DNA of 64,000 bases from Cucumis sativus (Eukaryota; Streptophyta; Magnoliopsida; Cucurbitales; Cucurbitaceae), in NCBI RefSeq assembly GCF_000004075.3, contig NC_026657.2, positions 4,898,001-4,962,000 on the forward strand, in the 5' to 3' direction. The position numbers and the translations under genes are program-made. Numbering within the stretch: position 1 is the stretch's first letter; every line of letters starts with the position of its first letter. Under the pieces are notes generated by a model. It searched no databases and was not told the origin of the DNA. It was given only the letters and a program-made list of their open reading frames with translations. Shown piece by piece: positions 51,068 through 62,092 of this stretch.

Positions 51068-52469
51068 CACTACAAAAAAATAGGGATATCCTGAAAATGC
51101 TTATCTAGTGCATCGAGATATGTGGTGTCGGGAGACAGAGTAACTCAAGAAGTCGCAAGATGAGCGTCAGACTCACTCTTCACCGACGTCACGTGTAAAA
51201 CTTTGGGAGTTGTGTGACTATTCTTGACGCCATTAGTAACATATCGAGAATAGTCACACAACTTCCTACGTGCACATGCAAGGTGTCAGAGAAAAGAAAA
51301 CAACTAATTAATAATTGTTTTTATTTCGACGCCATGCATGTATGTATACATCAGGAGTTGTGTGACTATTCCTAACGTGTTACTAATGGTGCTGAGAATG
51401 ATTCAAAACTTTTGACGTTTTTTGGTGCGTCGGGAGTTCTATCATTTATTGATCTAAAAGAGGAAGAGATTGAGAGAGACGAATGGCAAATAAAGAATTG
51501 TCTGCTTGCCGCTGTTTATCCTCAACGTCGCTCGTCGTTGCCTTGCACCACCATTTGCCTTCTTTCACTGCTCGTTGTCCTCTGCTGCAATCACTTCATT
51601 TCGTTAAGGTAATGCTTTTTCTTTTTCTTTTTTTAATTATTTTGGTTTAGGTCGGTTCATCTTTCGGTTGAAGGAGAAGGGGTAACCTATAATAATAATA
51701 ACATTGATAATGATAAATATAATAATAAAAATAGAAAGAACAAAAGTATTCCCTTTTCTCTCTCTATGTTTTCCATAGGAGAAGAAATGTTAAAGGTTAA
51801 GACAAAAAGAAACAATGATAATAATGACAAACAAGAAGAAAGTAAAAATGAACTTTTCCTCGTTCCCTTTTATCTCTCCATGTTTTCAATCCAACACATA
51901 TACACTCAATTTATCTAAGTTTCTATGGACAAATATTAATAAGAAGAATTTCGACCAAAGCAAGTTGTTATATACTTGTTTAATAAAATAAATTGTTGCG
52001 ATTGTCCTATATGTGACAGAAAAAAAATATCGTTAATAGATAAACAATGACAATTTTTTTTAAAAAAAGAACGGTCACGATTGTAATATATTTGACTGAA
52101 AAAGTTGTCGTCAATAGCAAAGTAATGACATTTTTATACAAAAAAAAAAAAAAACTGTCGCGATTGACATATTCATGACAATTAAAAAATGTCACAATAA
52201 ATGAATTTATGACATTTATTTAACCGTCGTTAATACACAAATGATGATAGTTATTTGTTGTCATAAAATAAAATATGACAGTTATTTGACGTCGTTGAAT
52301 TCTGATTAACGACATTTATTTCATGTCATAAAATAACTTATTGCGACAGTTTTAAAAACTGTCATCGAAGGACTTTCCATGATTCCTGCTTCTATGACTG
52401 AAAATAACTATCGCGAATTTCGTTTACGACAGTAAATAACTGTCGTCGTAGATCACTTTTCTTGCAGTG
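51068..52469. mobile_element. CACTA-type termini, possibly composite
   Basis: The left end is CACTACAAAAAAATAGGG and the right end ACTTTTCTTGCAGTG. Subterminal repeats differ: the left has 'gggagttgtgtgactattc' inverted motifs (51200-51390), the right has 'tgacagttatttgacgtcg' inverted motifs (52010-52460). Flanks tta/tat do not match. This looks like the left end of one element and the right end of another rather than a single transposon. Confidence 0.5.
51670..51900 (-). mobile_element. LTR fragment of the 34-kb family
   Basis: 'ttttccataggagaagaaatgttaaaggttaagacaaaaag' and 'aacttttcctcgttcccttttatctctcc' match 29025-29150 in the TPS1 intron LTR. It lies between the two CACTA termini, which supports a composite structure. 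Confidence 0.5.
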
Positions 52470-52569
52470 TATTCAACAATTTGTAAGCAGTGTACAGAAA
52501 TAATTGCTACCAGAAAAGCACCTAACGTTCAAAAAAACGTTTATTACAATCAAGATCTAGAAGCTTCTC

Positions 52570-52865
52570 AAGTTTTGATTATTATATATATATATATTTG
52601 AATATTCAATATTAGATATTAAATTCACCATTCCTAATTTAATTGAATTATTTTTTAATCAAAATTGCCCAATTTTTTTTTTAATTTTCAGTTTTTTAAA
52701 AAACACATATATTAACAAATGTTATTAAAAAATATACTAAACAAAATTCAACTACATTCTTACTATCTCATCTAATTCTTACCTCCTCAAATTTATATTT
52801 TATGTACGTATATATATCTACCTATTTTTATTCTACACATTTCTTTTATTTTTCAAAGAATAATA
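52570..52865. repeat. dispersed repeat, copy 2 (partner at 15780-16075)
   Basis: Same order of blocks as 15780-16075, beginning in an AT run and ending at 'aaagaataataat'. Confidence 0.5.
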
Positions 52866-53189
52866 ATAGTAATAAGGACAAAGATTTTAAATTTTAAAAA
52901 AAGTAAAAAGTTTGTAATAATATAAAATTTTATAGTAATCATTTAAAAAAACACTTCTATAAAAAGAGGAAAAATAAAACTTAATGAGATAAAATCTCGT
53001 AAAATCTCATTTGATTTATTTATACTATTTAAAAGAAAGAAAATTAATTTACTTCACACAAAATAACCTAATATTTTAATTTGATTTTATTTCTATTGAA
53101 TTTTAATACCAGACAAAATTTCTTGTACTAATGATATAGAAAAGCTCCTTAATTTGGTTTTGTTAGTTTTCTAGATGGGGTAGTTGCAA

Positions 53190-53460
53190 ATTTAGCAATT
53201 AAATTCAAACTAATTAAGTATATAACACAATTTTAAAAAATTTACAAATATAGTAAAATTTGTCAAATTCTATCCATGATATAAGTCTAATAGACCATGT
53301 TGCAAATATTAGTCTATCACTGATATATCATATGAAGTCTATCAGCGATACAAGTCTATCAGTGATAGTTTTGCTATATTTGTAATTTTTTAAAAATGTT
53401 GTTATATTCTTAATTATTATTGCTAAAATAGTCATCTATTGCAATTTTTCTTTCTAAATT
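53190..53460. repeat. dispersed 'tctatcagtgatag' repeat, copy E
   Basis: 'gcaaatttagcaattaaattcaaa', 'aaatatagtaaaatttgtcaaattctatc', several 'gtctatcagtgata' motifs, then 'gctatatttgtaattttttaaaaatgttgttat'. The ends are near-inverted ('acaaatatagta..tatatttgta'), as in a MITE-like hairpin. Confidence 0.6.
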
Positions 53461-53829
53461 TAATTTGCAATTCAACCATAATTTCCATCCAACCTTAAAT
53501 TATTTAACAATTTTGTTTTTCTTTCTACCCACGTAAGGAATATCTGATGACTTCAATTGTTATTATTATTATTTTTGGAGTAAATATAAGCTTCAACTTC
53601 TCTCCATTATTATTATTACTATTTTAATAACATATTTTGTTAATATATGTATTTTTAAAAAACAATCGGAGATTTAAAAAAATATGGATAATTTTGGTTA
53701 AGAAATAATCAAATTAAATTAGGAAATGTGATAACTAAAAAAATTGAATATTGGATGTTGAGATACTTATTAAATAAAGTTGATATTAATTTTGATATGA
53801 AAAAATATTTTTAGAATTGAAATATTTAA

Positions 53830-54090
53830 TAAATAGGGATAGTGGCAAATTTAGCAATTAGATTCAAAATAATTAAGTATATAGTAACATTTTAAAATTT
53901 TTACAAACAGAGCAAAATTTGTCAAATTCTATCAATGATAAAAGTCTATCATCGATAGACCATGTTGTAAATATTGATCTACACGTCTATCAGTGATACA
54001 AGTCTAGCATCGATAATTTTGCTATATTTGCAATTTTTTTAACTGCTGCTATATCCTTAATTATTATTCCTCAAATGATCATTCATTACA
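53830..54090. repeat. dispersed 'tctatcagtgatag' repeat, copy F
   Basis: Nearly the same sequence as 53190-53460, about 640 bp away in the same orientation. It includes 'gtctatcatcgatagaccat' and 'gtctatcagtgatacaagtc'. Confidence 0.65.
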
Positions 54091-54149
54091 ATTACCCTAT
54101 ATATATTTTAAAAAAAGAAGACATAAATATATAAATAATAGAAAAAGAA

Positions 54150-54515
54150 AGAAGGAACCAAAACTATCAATAGTTTCTCATAAGCCAAATTTTTAGGTTA
54201 GTTTCTAAAATCACATTATTTAGAAAAACAGTTTGAGAAATAGAAAACACATTATTGCCATTTTAGACGTGGTAGGGTTTAGTTAAATGTCGCTTCAAAT
54301 TTTGGTTGGATATACATGATCCATTCATTTATCTTCCTTCGTTGAATGGCTGGGATTTTTTTGTTCTATATTTCTTTTATTTCCAAATTTTAATTCTATT
54401 TAATTGACTCAACTATATTCGTTTTCAGCCTCATATAATTTTCTATCAAGTACTTTTTCATTTATTCATATTGTTTATATGAGTTTGAACAAAGACAATA
54501 CCTACAAGCAAAGGT
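54150..54515. repeat. dispersed duplication, copy 2 (partner at 33420-33755)
   Basis: Matches the region upstream of TPS1. Note that repeats D (33080) and F (53830) lie just before the two copies, so the duplicated unit is probably 33080-33755 versus 53830-54515. Confidence 0.7.
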
Positions 54516-56971
54516 CAATATATTTTTGTGCCACATTAGAGAATTTAGCTATTTGAAAAGGGTAATATGTCATATGTGTGCTATTAATGGTTCCATCAAG
54601 AGGGTTGGGCTTGGGTAACTGTGTAAACTTTTACGATGTAGTCTATAAATTGAAATATTTAATGGGATGTAAGAGCAAACATGTAGTTTTATTTAAGTTA
54701 ATGGCGAAGGTGGTATAAGAATGGTTGGAACTTATTCTAAAAGCTTAAAAGAAAGCAGATGATAAAGATTCTTATTTATTCATGATGGATTTATATTTCT
54801 GAAAGGATAATTTGTGAGGGAAGTAGGAATCAAATAATGAATTAACGTTGTTTCGCTTTAATGGGTTCACTGTGGTGAAGTATAACATTCTGTACTCCTC
54901 TCTATTCTTCGTAACATTTAATGGATTGTCAAAGTTTGATCAACAAATCTCCCTAGACATTTTGTTGTAGAAGTATAGGTTCGTGGCTAAATATTGTTGG
55001 TCATTATTCTCTTTCACCTTTTTTAGAGGTTGATTAGGGGTTGAAATTTTGGGAGAGGAAAAATAGAGCTTTCAATTGTGTGAAGAGGGACTTATTGAAG
55101 TTTGGTCCTTTGTAAGGTTTTAGTTTCATGTTTCTGTTTGAGCATCAGTCTCAAAGACCTTTTATAATTATTCCCTAACAATATCTTATTTAGTCTAATT
55201 CTCAGTAACAAAAATTACTCAGCAAAAATAATAGAGATCCAAACTTTTTTCATTCAAAATGAGAATTCATTATCCACTCATAAAAAGTAATAGGATGTAT
55301 GTCTCTTATGATATTTTTTTTAAGAGATCCTCTCAACTTCGTTTTTTTTTTAACTTTTAATAATCAAACCTATTTATGTTTTAGGTCTTTAACGATGAAC
55401 AAATGTTGAATTAAATTTAGAAATAAAGTGTTGGTTGAGTATAGGGAGGGAGTGTCGCACTTTATAATTTCACGTCGAGGATTATGGACGAACAAGGTGT
55501 CCATGTAAGAAATGAATGAATTCAATTTGGAAGTCATTAGACGGTGTGGGGCGACATCTATTAACAATTGGAATATCCCTAAGCTCTTATATAGACTTGG
55601 TGTATCATGGAGAGGCAGTGAACTTGTGTAGTGGTATAGAAAGAGTTGATCAAGGAACTAGCAATCACTACATAATTCAAGAAAATGAAATGTTGGATAT
55701 GCTTAATGGAAAGTTTGGAGAATGAAATGCCCTTTAATGGTGTAGAACAAAAGACAACAAACTTATTTCAATATTTAATGAATAAAGCATATAATGAGTT
55801 ATACCTTGGTTGTTCATAATTTTCCTTATTGAACTTTTTAGTCAACTTGATATCAAGGTTCTGATCAATAGTTGGAGTAACAACTCTGCATTCTAAAGAT
55901 TGGTTCTGGCTATCCTGGAGCTATAGTAGCCTTTGATTAAATTTAGCTTTGAATTATAATGATTTGTTGCTTCATTCAGGTGTGACGTCGCTTCTTGTAC
56001 GCATCTGGAATTCGTCCCTTGATATTCTCAACACAGTTTTCCCGACTTGACTTTCAATGATTTTACATACGTCGAAAGATTTTTTTTTATGTATTTGGAT
56101 ATATATTCTGACACATTAATGTGCCAAGAGACCCACTAATTCTTGTAGTGTCATACAAACCATTCACACTTTCAACTTTATTTAGGCATATTGGAATTGA
56201 AGTTCATGGTTCCTTTTCCATCATCTTTATTCTCAAAAGCGTGTGAGAGAAATGGGGCCTTAGATTTGTTATGTTTAGCTAGTTTTAGTAATTCTTTTAC
56301 CATAACGTTTCTTCATGTTTCACTGTTTTTGTTTTTGAAAAATTAAAATCAGGAAGGTAAGTTTGAATGATAAGTAATTTTGTCTCTGTTCTTCCACAAA
56401 CGAAAAAGAAAAGAACAAGTTGGATGAATCTATCTTATATTTCTTGTCCCGAATTTTTTTCTCGGTTCCACATTCGTATAGTTTAATAGTATTATCAAAA
56501 GCTTACGTTATAGTGTACAAACAAGTCACGATAATCTAGAACTAACAACAATATTATTTATATCATTCAAATGCTACCCAAATATGATACGTAATAATAT
56601 CATTTCACTCTAACCATTATGACTTAAATGACAACCAATCATACTACTTGGTAAGTAGTATAGTGTTGTTTTAAGATATTAAGAAAGGGGTATTTCAATT
56701 TTAGTACAACCGTTCTAGATTTAGAGATTCAGAACTCTAACCTCTCTAACTAATTTAACAATATTCAAGGTTAATTTACATATATACAATAAAAGACATA
56801 AATATTGGCTCGTATAACAAAAAAAAAAATCATGAACCAACCATTGTATTTTCATAAATTTCATATTTGGTTTTAGTGGTTTTGCATTTTGTGTTGAATG
56901 TCTACGCCTCTTCTTCATATTATTACTTTTCTCTCATATATATTTATCATGTCTTATTGTTCACGATTTCA
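54516..56971. other. spacer; possible CACTA end at 56151
   Basis: No gene recognised. 'ccactaattcttgtagtg' at about 56134-56151 looks like another CACTA right end, and 'cactacataattcaagaaaa' at about 55666 a possible left end, but flanks do not match. The open frame at 55516-55725 matches no family I know. Confidence 0.35.
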
Positions 56972-57076
56972 TTTAGATTCGATACAAGATCGTTTAGATT
57001 CGATACAAGATCATTTAGATTTGGTACAAAATTGTTTAGATTTGGTAACACTTTGTTTAGATTTGGCAAGATCAGT
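56972..57076. repeat. five 21-bp tandem repeats
   Basis: Unit 'tttagattcgatacaagatc' plus one base starts at 56972, 56993, 57014, 57035 and 57056. The first two are nearly identical, later ones diverge to 'tttagatttggtacaaaatt'. Being a multiple of three, it keeps frames open on both strands and yields spurious 7-residue repeat peptides. After it 'aagatcagtaccaagatcttgtacc' forms a short inverted repeat. Confidence 0.9.
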
Positions 57077-59126
57077 ACCAAGATCTTGTACCAATACGAA
57101 GATCGTTTCATGACGATCTGAATGATCGTGTACTTAATGATCATGTACCATGTTTTTTTTCATCTGTTTGTTAATTTACGTTGTGAGCTTCCGAGGTTTT
57201 ACTATTTTATTAAAAATTTCCACATGATGTATATATTTTTGTGCTTCGTTCTATTATTTAAAAACCTCTATATCCAAATTTAAAATATTAAAATAAAGTC
57301 AAATGAAATTTTTTTAACAAGATATACATATGAAAGGTAGTGAGATCAGTAGCACAACTTAAACATCTCAACTAGATTGTCGTACTCTTAGTTGTCAGCC
57401 GTGGAAGTATATCAAATCTTTCCAAAGATACATGGAAGGCTTGTGGCTAGAAAACATATCAAACGATCAAGAGTTTGAGCCGTTAACCTAAGAGGACGAA
57501 TAAATGATGCTGTTCCATATTAGTCCAATAAGGACACTCCTACAAAAAGTATTCCACATTTTCCTCATGATTCTTAGCTTTTTTTTTTTTCTTTTCTTTT
57601 TGGTTAAGACGCACAATTAAATTAAGGAATCTAGCTTACCATTTTTTCATTATGTCGATCAAAATTTTGTACTAAAAATTTAGCTATATATATTATAATT
57701 AAATTTTTAAAAATTTAAATTTAAATTTAAAATAAAATATAAAGTTATATCTCAAAAGTTTTAAATAATATATAAAAAACATATGAAAACTTTCAATTTC
57801 AAAACTAAACACTTCTAAATATAACAAAATAAATCAAAATATTAATAAACGTAACCAAAATTTTCTTGTTATATCACAAATATAATATATAGAGCATGAT
57901 GGACTACGATAGATTACAATTTATATGTTGATAGACTCATATACCTAGATAGTAGTTTATTGCGACATTTTACTATATTTGTATTTTCAATAGTTCTCTC
58001 ATTTAAAACAATATCTTTCATTAAATGTAGAGAAAATTGTTTAAATTAGGAGTGTAAAAATAACTCGAGAAACCTGATAACCCGACTACCTAACCCATAT
58101 TATATGGGTTTGGTTGACTTAGTTTAAGATGTGGGTCGTTGGATTGCGTTCAAAATTTTGAAACTTTTCGGGTTGAGTCATGGGGCTTGGAGAGGAGATG
58201 TGACAGTTTGGGTCTAAATGAAACTCCCTATTTTGATTTGTTTTATCGTGACAATTTCATCGCTAGATTTCAATATTAAATTTCAACCAATTTGAAGTAG
58301 AAACACTATCCAAATTGTTCTAAGACACTAATGGATATTTCAAACTCTCACACTTCATAATTTAGAGCCAAACAAATAATTGATCCTAAAATAACAAATA
58401 GAAAAACGTATGAAAAAGAAAATGACACCAAAAAAATATACTCGTTTACTCCCAAAATTGGTCTACGTTTAGTCTTCTGTAATTGCTGATTCTTCTGTAA
58501 TGGAGATCGAAAAGAATCTCTTAAAACATACTTATAAATCTCTCCTTAAAAAATAACCCAAACAAAAACTATTTCGATAACTTAAAAAATAACCCAAAGA
58601 ATATCTTCAGCATTTTAGTTTGCCGGAGCATCAACATCTCGAACTCTACAAACATATCCAGTCTCGCTAGAGAAATGTCCATGGAGCATCAACATTTTTT
58701 CTTCTTCAGGAGCAGAAATAAAGCTTCACAATTTCACTTTTTCATTTTCTAAAGATGAGTTCCACCGCCACACAATTTCTTCCATTATTACAAACCTCAA
58801 GTTTTACCAATTAAATTCCATCCTTTGGAAAGAATTCATCCTAAGGAGTGGAAGCCTAAATCACCAAAAAAAGCCGATTATCTTTAAAAAAAAAATCCAG
58901 CATCATGCTTTCAGCTTATTTTCATATAAACCCACCTTCGTCATACTGTGTAATTAAAAGCTTGCTTAAGGATTAAGCAAAAAGAAAAAAAAATGGATCT
59001 GGCGTTTTGTACTCCACAATTCCTGACATCCAACTATTCCATAAAAAGAAAAATAACATCTAGATGTAAAGAAAAGAGCAGCCAGATCTGCTAATCTTAA
59101 GAATGAGAAAACAGTTTCGAATTTTG
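57077..59126. other. spacer downstream of TPS3
   Basis: No gene. It includes 'aacccgactacctaaccc..gggttt' phrases near 58080 that look like transposon-derived sequence, and a weak relative of the 'tctatcagtgatag' repeat near 57880. Confidence 0.4.
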
Positions 59127-59200
59127 ATAATTAAATATGTAGCAGCTTTTTTAAATAATTAAAAATATAACAAAAGTTAGAATTTGGTGACAGACACCAA

Positions 59201-61928
59201 TTACAAATGCAATGGATCAATAAGTAGAGACTGAATAAGAAGTTTAGTCCTACCCTTAGAATTTGTATATCCATCTTCGTGAGAATAAAGGAGAGCCATA
59301 ACTCTTGTGAGATTTAATAGACAAATTAAAAATGGCATTGGAACATTCATTGGATGAAGGCAACATTCATTTATAGTCTTCCATGCATCTTCTACTTGCT
59401 TAAGTAACTCAGCACATGTTTCATCTTCTGAGCGTCCATGATTGCTCATGTAACATTCAACTGCAGAAACAATGTGTTCTCTTTCTTTCTCAAACTAAAA
59501 ATAAAAAAGAAAAGAAGTTAATAATATAGCAGTTTTAAATTTTTTGACTTATTTGACGCAGAGAGAGTGACACATACCTTGTAGGAGACAACATCATCCA
59601 TGAGTCTAGAAATGGTGGTTGAGGCTTTAAGAATTTTGGGACAGTCAAAAAGCCATTCAAATACTTCCTTTGTTGCAATGTCACCCATGCAAACAAATGA
59701 AATAGTTGAAAGTAATTCATAACCTGAACTAGCTAAAGCCACTTCCATGTATTCTCCATATTTTGGTTTATAATTTTTGTTTAGCCATTCAGCTTCTTTG
59801 AAATAGGATTCAGCTTGTCTTTTCATCTATTCACATAAAAAAAGTTAATAAACTTGTTATACATATAAGAAACATAGCATTATTATTAGTGATATCAATA
59901 GAAAAAACTATTAGAAGAAAGACCTTACAGCTTCTTTTGCAAAGCAAGAGCGATAGGATATTCCATCATTGACTATCCCCTTATCCATCTCTTCAAAAAG
60001 ATCAAGCAGAGTTGTATAATGAACTTTCATGTACTGCGGAAGTAGATTGACCATGCTCATGTCCCATCTAAAAAATTATAGATCTTAATTATATAGAACC
60101 TTCTCATACAGATATATTTTAACAATGATCCGAGGCTAAGAAAGTAACCTTTTGATTGCTAAGGTGAAAAGTTGGAGTTCTTCGAATGTTCCATAAGCAT
60201 CATATATATCATCCATAATTGAGGTCATAGCAATCACTTTAGTCAATATTTTCCTTCCAAACTTGAAATAAGGTTCAAAATATATACTCAATATCCAAAA
60301 GTAACACTCCACAATTCGATCCCTCGCAAACGGAAAGTTTGTTGAAACGTTCAAATCCTTCCACCACCTACAGTAATTATTTCCATCAAGACAGAGGTGA
60401 ATTGTAAGATTTCAAAAAACTATTGTAGGATCAAAATATGTTGCGAATGAAGAAAAACGCTAAAAGCTCCGTTTGTTAATTATCATTTCATTTTTTTTTT
60501 TTTTTTTTGAAAATTAAACGTATAGGTGCTTAAAATATGGATGTTTGGCTTATAAATAGGATTTTCTTGTAAACACCGTAACACACAAAAGTGTGTGCTA
60601 TTTCAAATTAATTAATAAAAGATATTATTAATCATTTAAGAATTTACCATTTTAAGAAATAATTCTAATATAATCTGTGAGAATATTGGTTCCACGTAAA
60701 CTTCTCAAGGAGAATAAACCATTGTGAGAGTGAAAATAGAATTATGAATACAGATATCTTTGAAACTAAATTCCCTCATGGATAAACATGAATAAATAAC
60801 GATGAATAATGATCAAAGTTAGTTTTGTACCTGCAGATTTCAGCTATCTCCTTCTGGTGAAGTTTTTGTAAGATGTTGAAGTCCAGTTTTGAGAATGTAA
60901 GCAAAGTCTCATTGTGAGAAGGTTGTTGCTGGTAAATTTCAAAATACTCTCTTGCCTTGACTCTTGGAACACATTTTCTAATAGGCAATTTCAATGCATT
61001 ACTAACTTCAGATGCAAAATTTGGATTAATATTTGAGTAAAGATGAATATATGCTTTAAGATGTGTGGTTGTAAATTCAAGAGCTTCCTCAAGCAATGCT
61101 TCTCCATGCCCCCTCATATGCGATGCTTCATATAGGCTCAATATTCCTCTTTCATCCTCAACCAATGACTCTTTAAATTTTCCATTGTTGTCCATGAACT
61201 TCAAAAATATATCTGTTTTTAATTAAAATTAAGAGAGAAAAAAGAACGCATGATCAGTTCTTAAGTTGAATTCAATTTAGAAAATGCTTAATTTTGGAAG
61301 TTTCTAACTCTTTGCAGTTTCACCTTGAATAATGTTTAAAACTAAAAATAAGAAAACAATTATATTTGTGTATTTAACTTACCACATGAAATCCTATAAC
61401 CATGTTGCCTGAGAAGCCGAAATAGAAGAGCAGAAATATGAAGATCATCATCTTGACTATCGTTGCTACTGAATAAAAGGGAATTATTATAAGACACATA
61501 CATATGTTCTAAGAATTGATCAATCTCATCTTCAAAATGATAAGATACTCCCAGCCGTTGGATTGAATCAACCAAATTTAGCTTTACCAATGGATTTTGC
61601 ACAGAAGCAATCACCATCATCCTTATTTCTTCTTTCAACTTTTCAATTCTTTCTTTCATGCCACCATCTACTTTCTGAAATTCAAAAAAATAAAAAAGAA
61701 TCAAATTTATTAAAAATATAAAAGTATTAAATTAAATTTAAGCACAAACAATAAATGGCTCGTAATTAAATTAAAATATGGCAATAAAATAACTTTTACC
61801 AATGCATCATCAAATGTGAATGAAAGAAAATGTTCCTTCCAAATAGTAGGATGAAAATTTGCAAGAGAACGCTTAGTATCATAAATATCATTGGTTTTCA
61901 TAATGGAAGCAGGAAAATGAGAAGACAT
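59201..61928 (-). CDS. terpene synthase TPS3 (TPS-a, probable sesquiterpene synthase)
   Basis: Class I terpene cyclase expected to use farnesyl diphosphate in the cytosol. Seven exons: complement(61800..61928, 61383..61674, 60831..61212, 60149..60367, 59929..60067, 59578..59826, 59201..59494), total 1704 bp, 567 aa, all GT-AG and phase-consistent. Motifs: R(x)9W with a serine in the second arginine place (R20, W30), RDR at 283-285, DDIYD at 320-324 and DDVVSYKFE at 464-472. No transit peptide. The start ATG opens [14 protein letters not shown] and has a TATA box 133 bp upstream. Exon 5 ([20 protein letters not shown]...) lies at 59929-60067. It is clearly distinct from TPS1, and it is the intact twin of TPS2. 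Nothing in the coding sequence looks disabled; product unknown. Confidence 0.92.
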
Positions 61929-62060
61929 GACTTTTCAAAGTAGAAAAGAAAGATAGAAAAGGTAGTTGGGATAATCCTCTTGCTAAATAGAAAGATGTGT
62001 ATGTTATTGGCTTGAGAGTTTGAACTATGGGTGAGACACTTCTTGATTTTAAAGCAGACT

Positions 62061-62068
62061 TATTTATA
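62061..62068 (-). promoter_or_regulatory. TATA box of TPS3
   Basis: Minus-strand TATAAATA at the same relative place as in TPS2, within a conserved promoter stretch containing 'gtgtctcacccatagttc' (minus strand). Confidence 0.6.
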
Positions 62069-62092
62069 GGCTATTTTTCATAGATATTTTGC

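Larger units (their letters stand above)
59127..62092. repeat. TPS-bearing duplicated block, copy 2
   Basis: Partner of 41879-44848. It carries the intact TPS3. Boundaries are where similarity fades: 'gataattaaatatgtagca' on the left and 'ctatttttcatagatattttgc' on the right. Confidence 0.9.

Noticed and set aside
56867..57144. Open frames with FRFDTRS-type repeats on both strands
   Set aside because: Produced by the 21-bp tandem repeat; open on both strands, which argues against coding.
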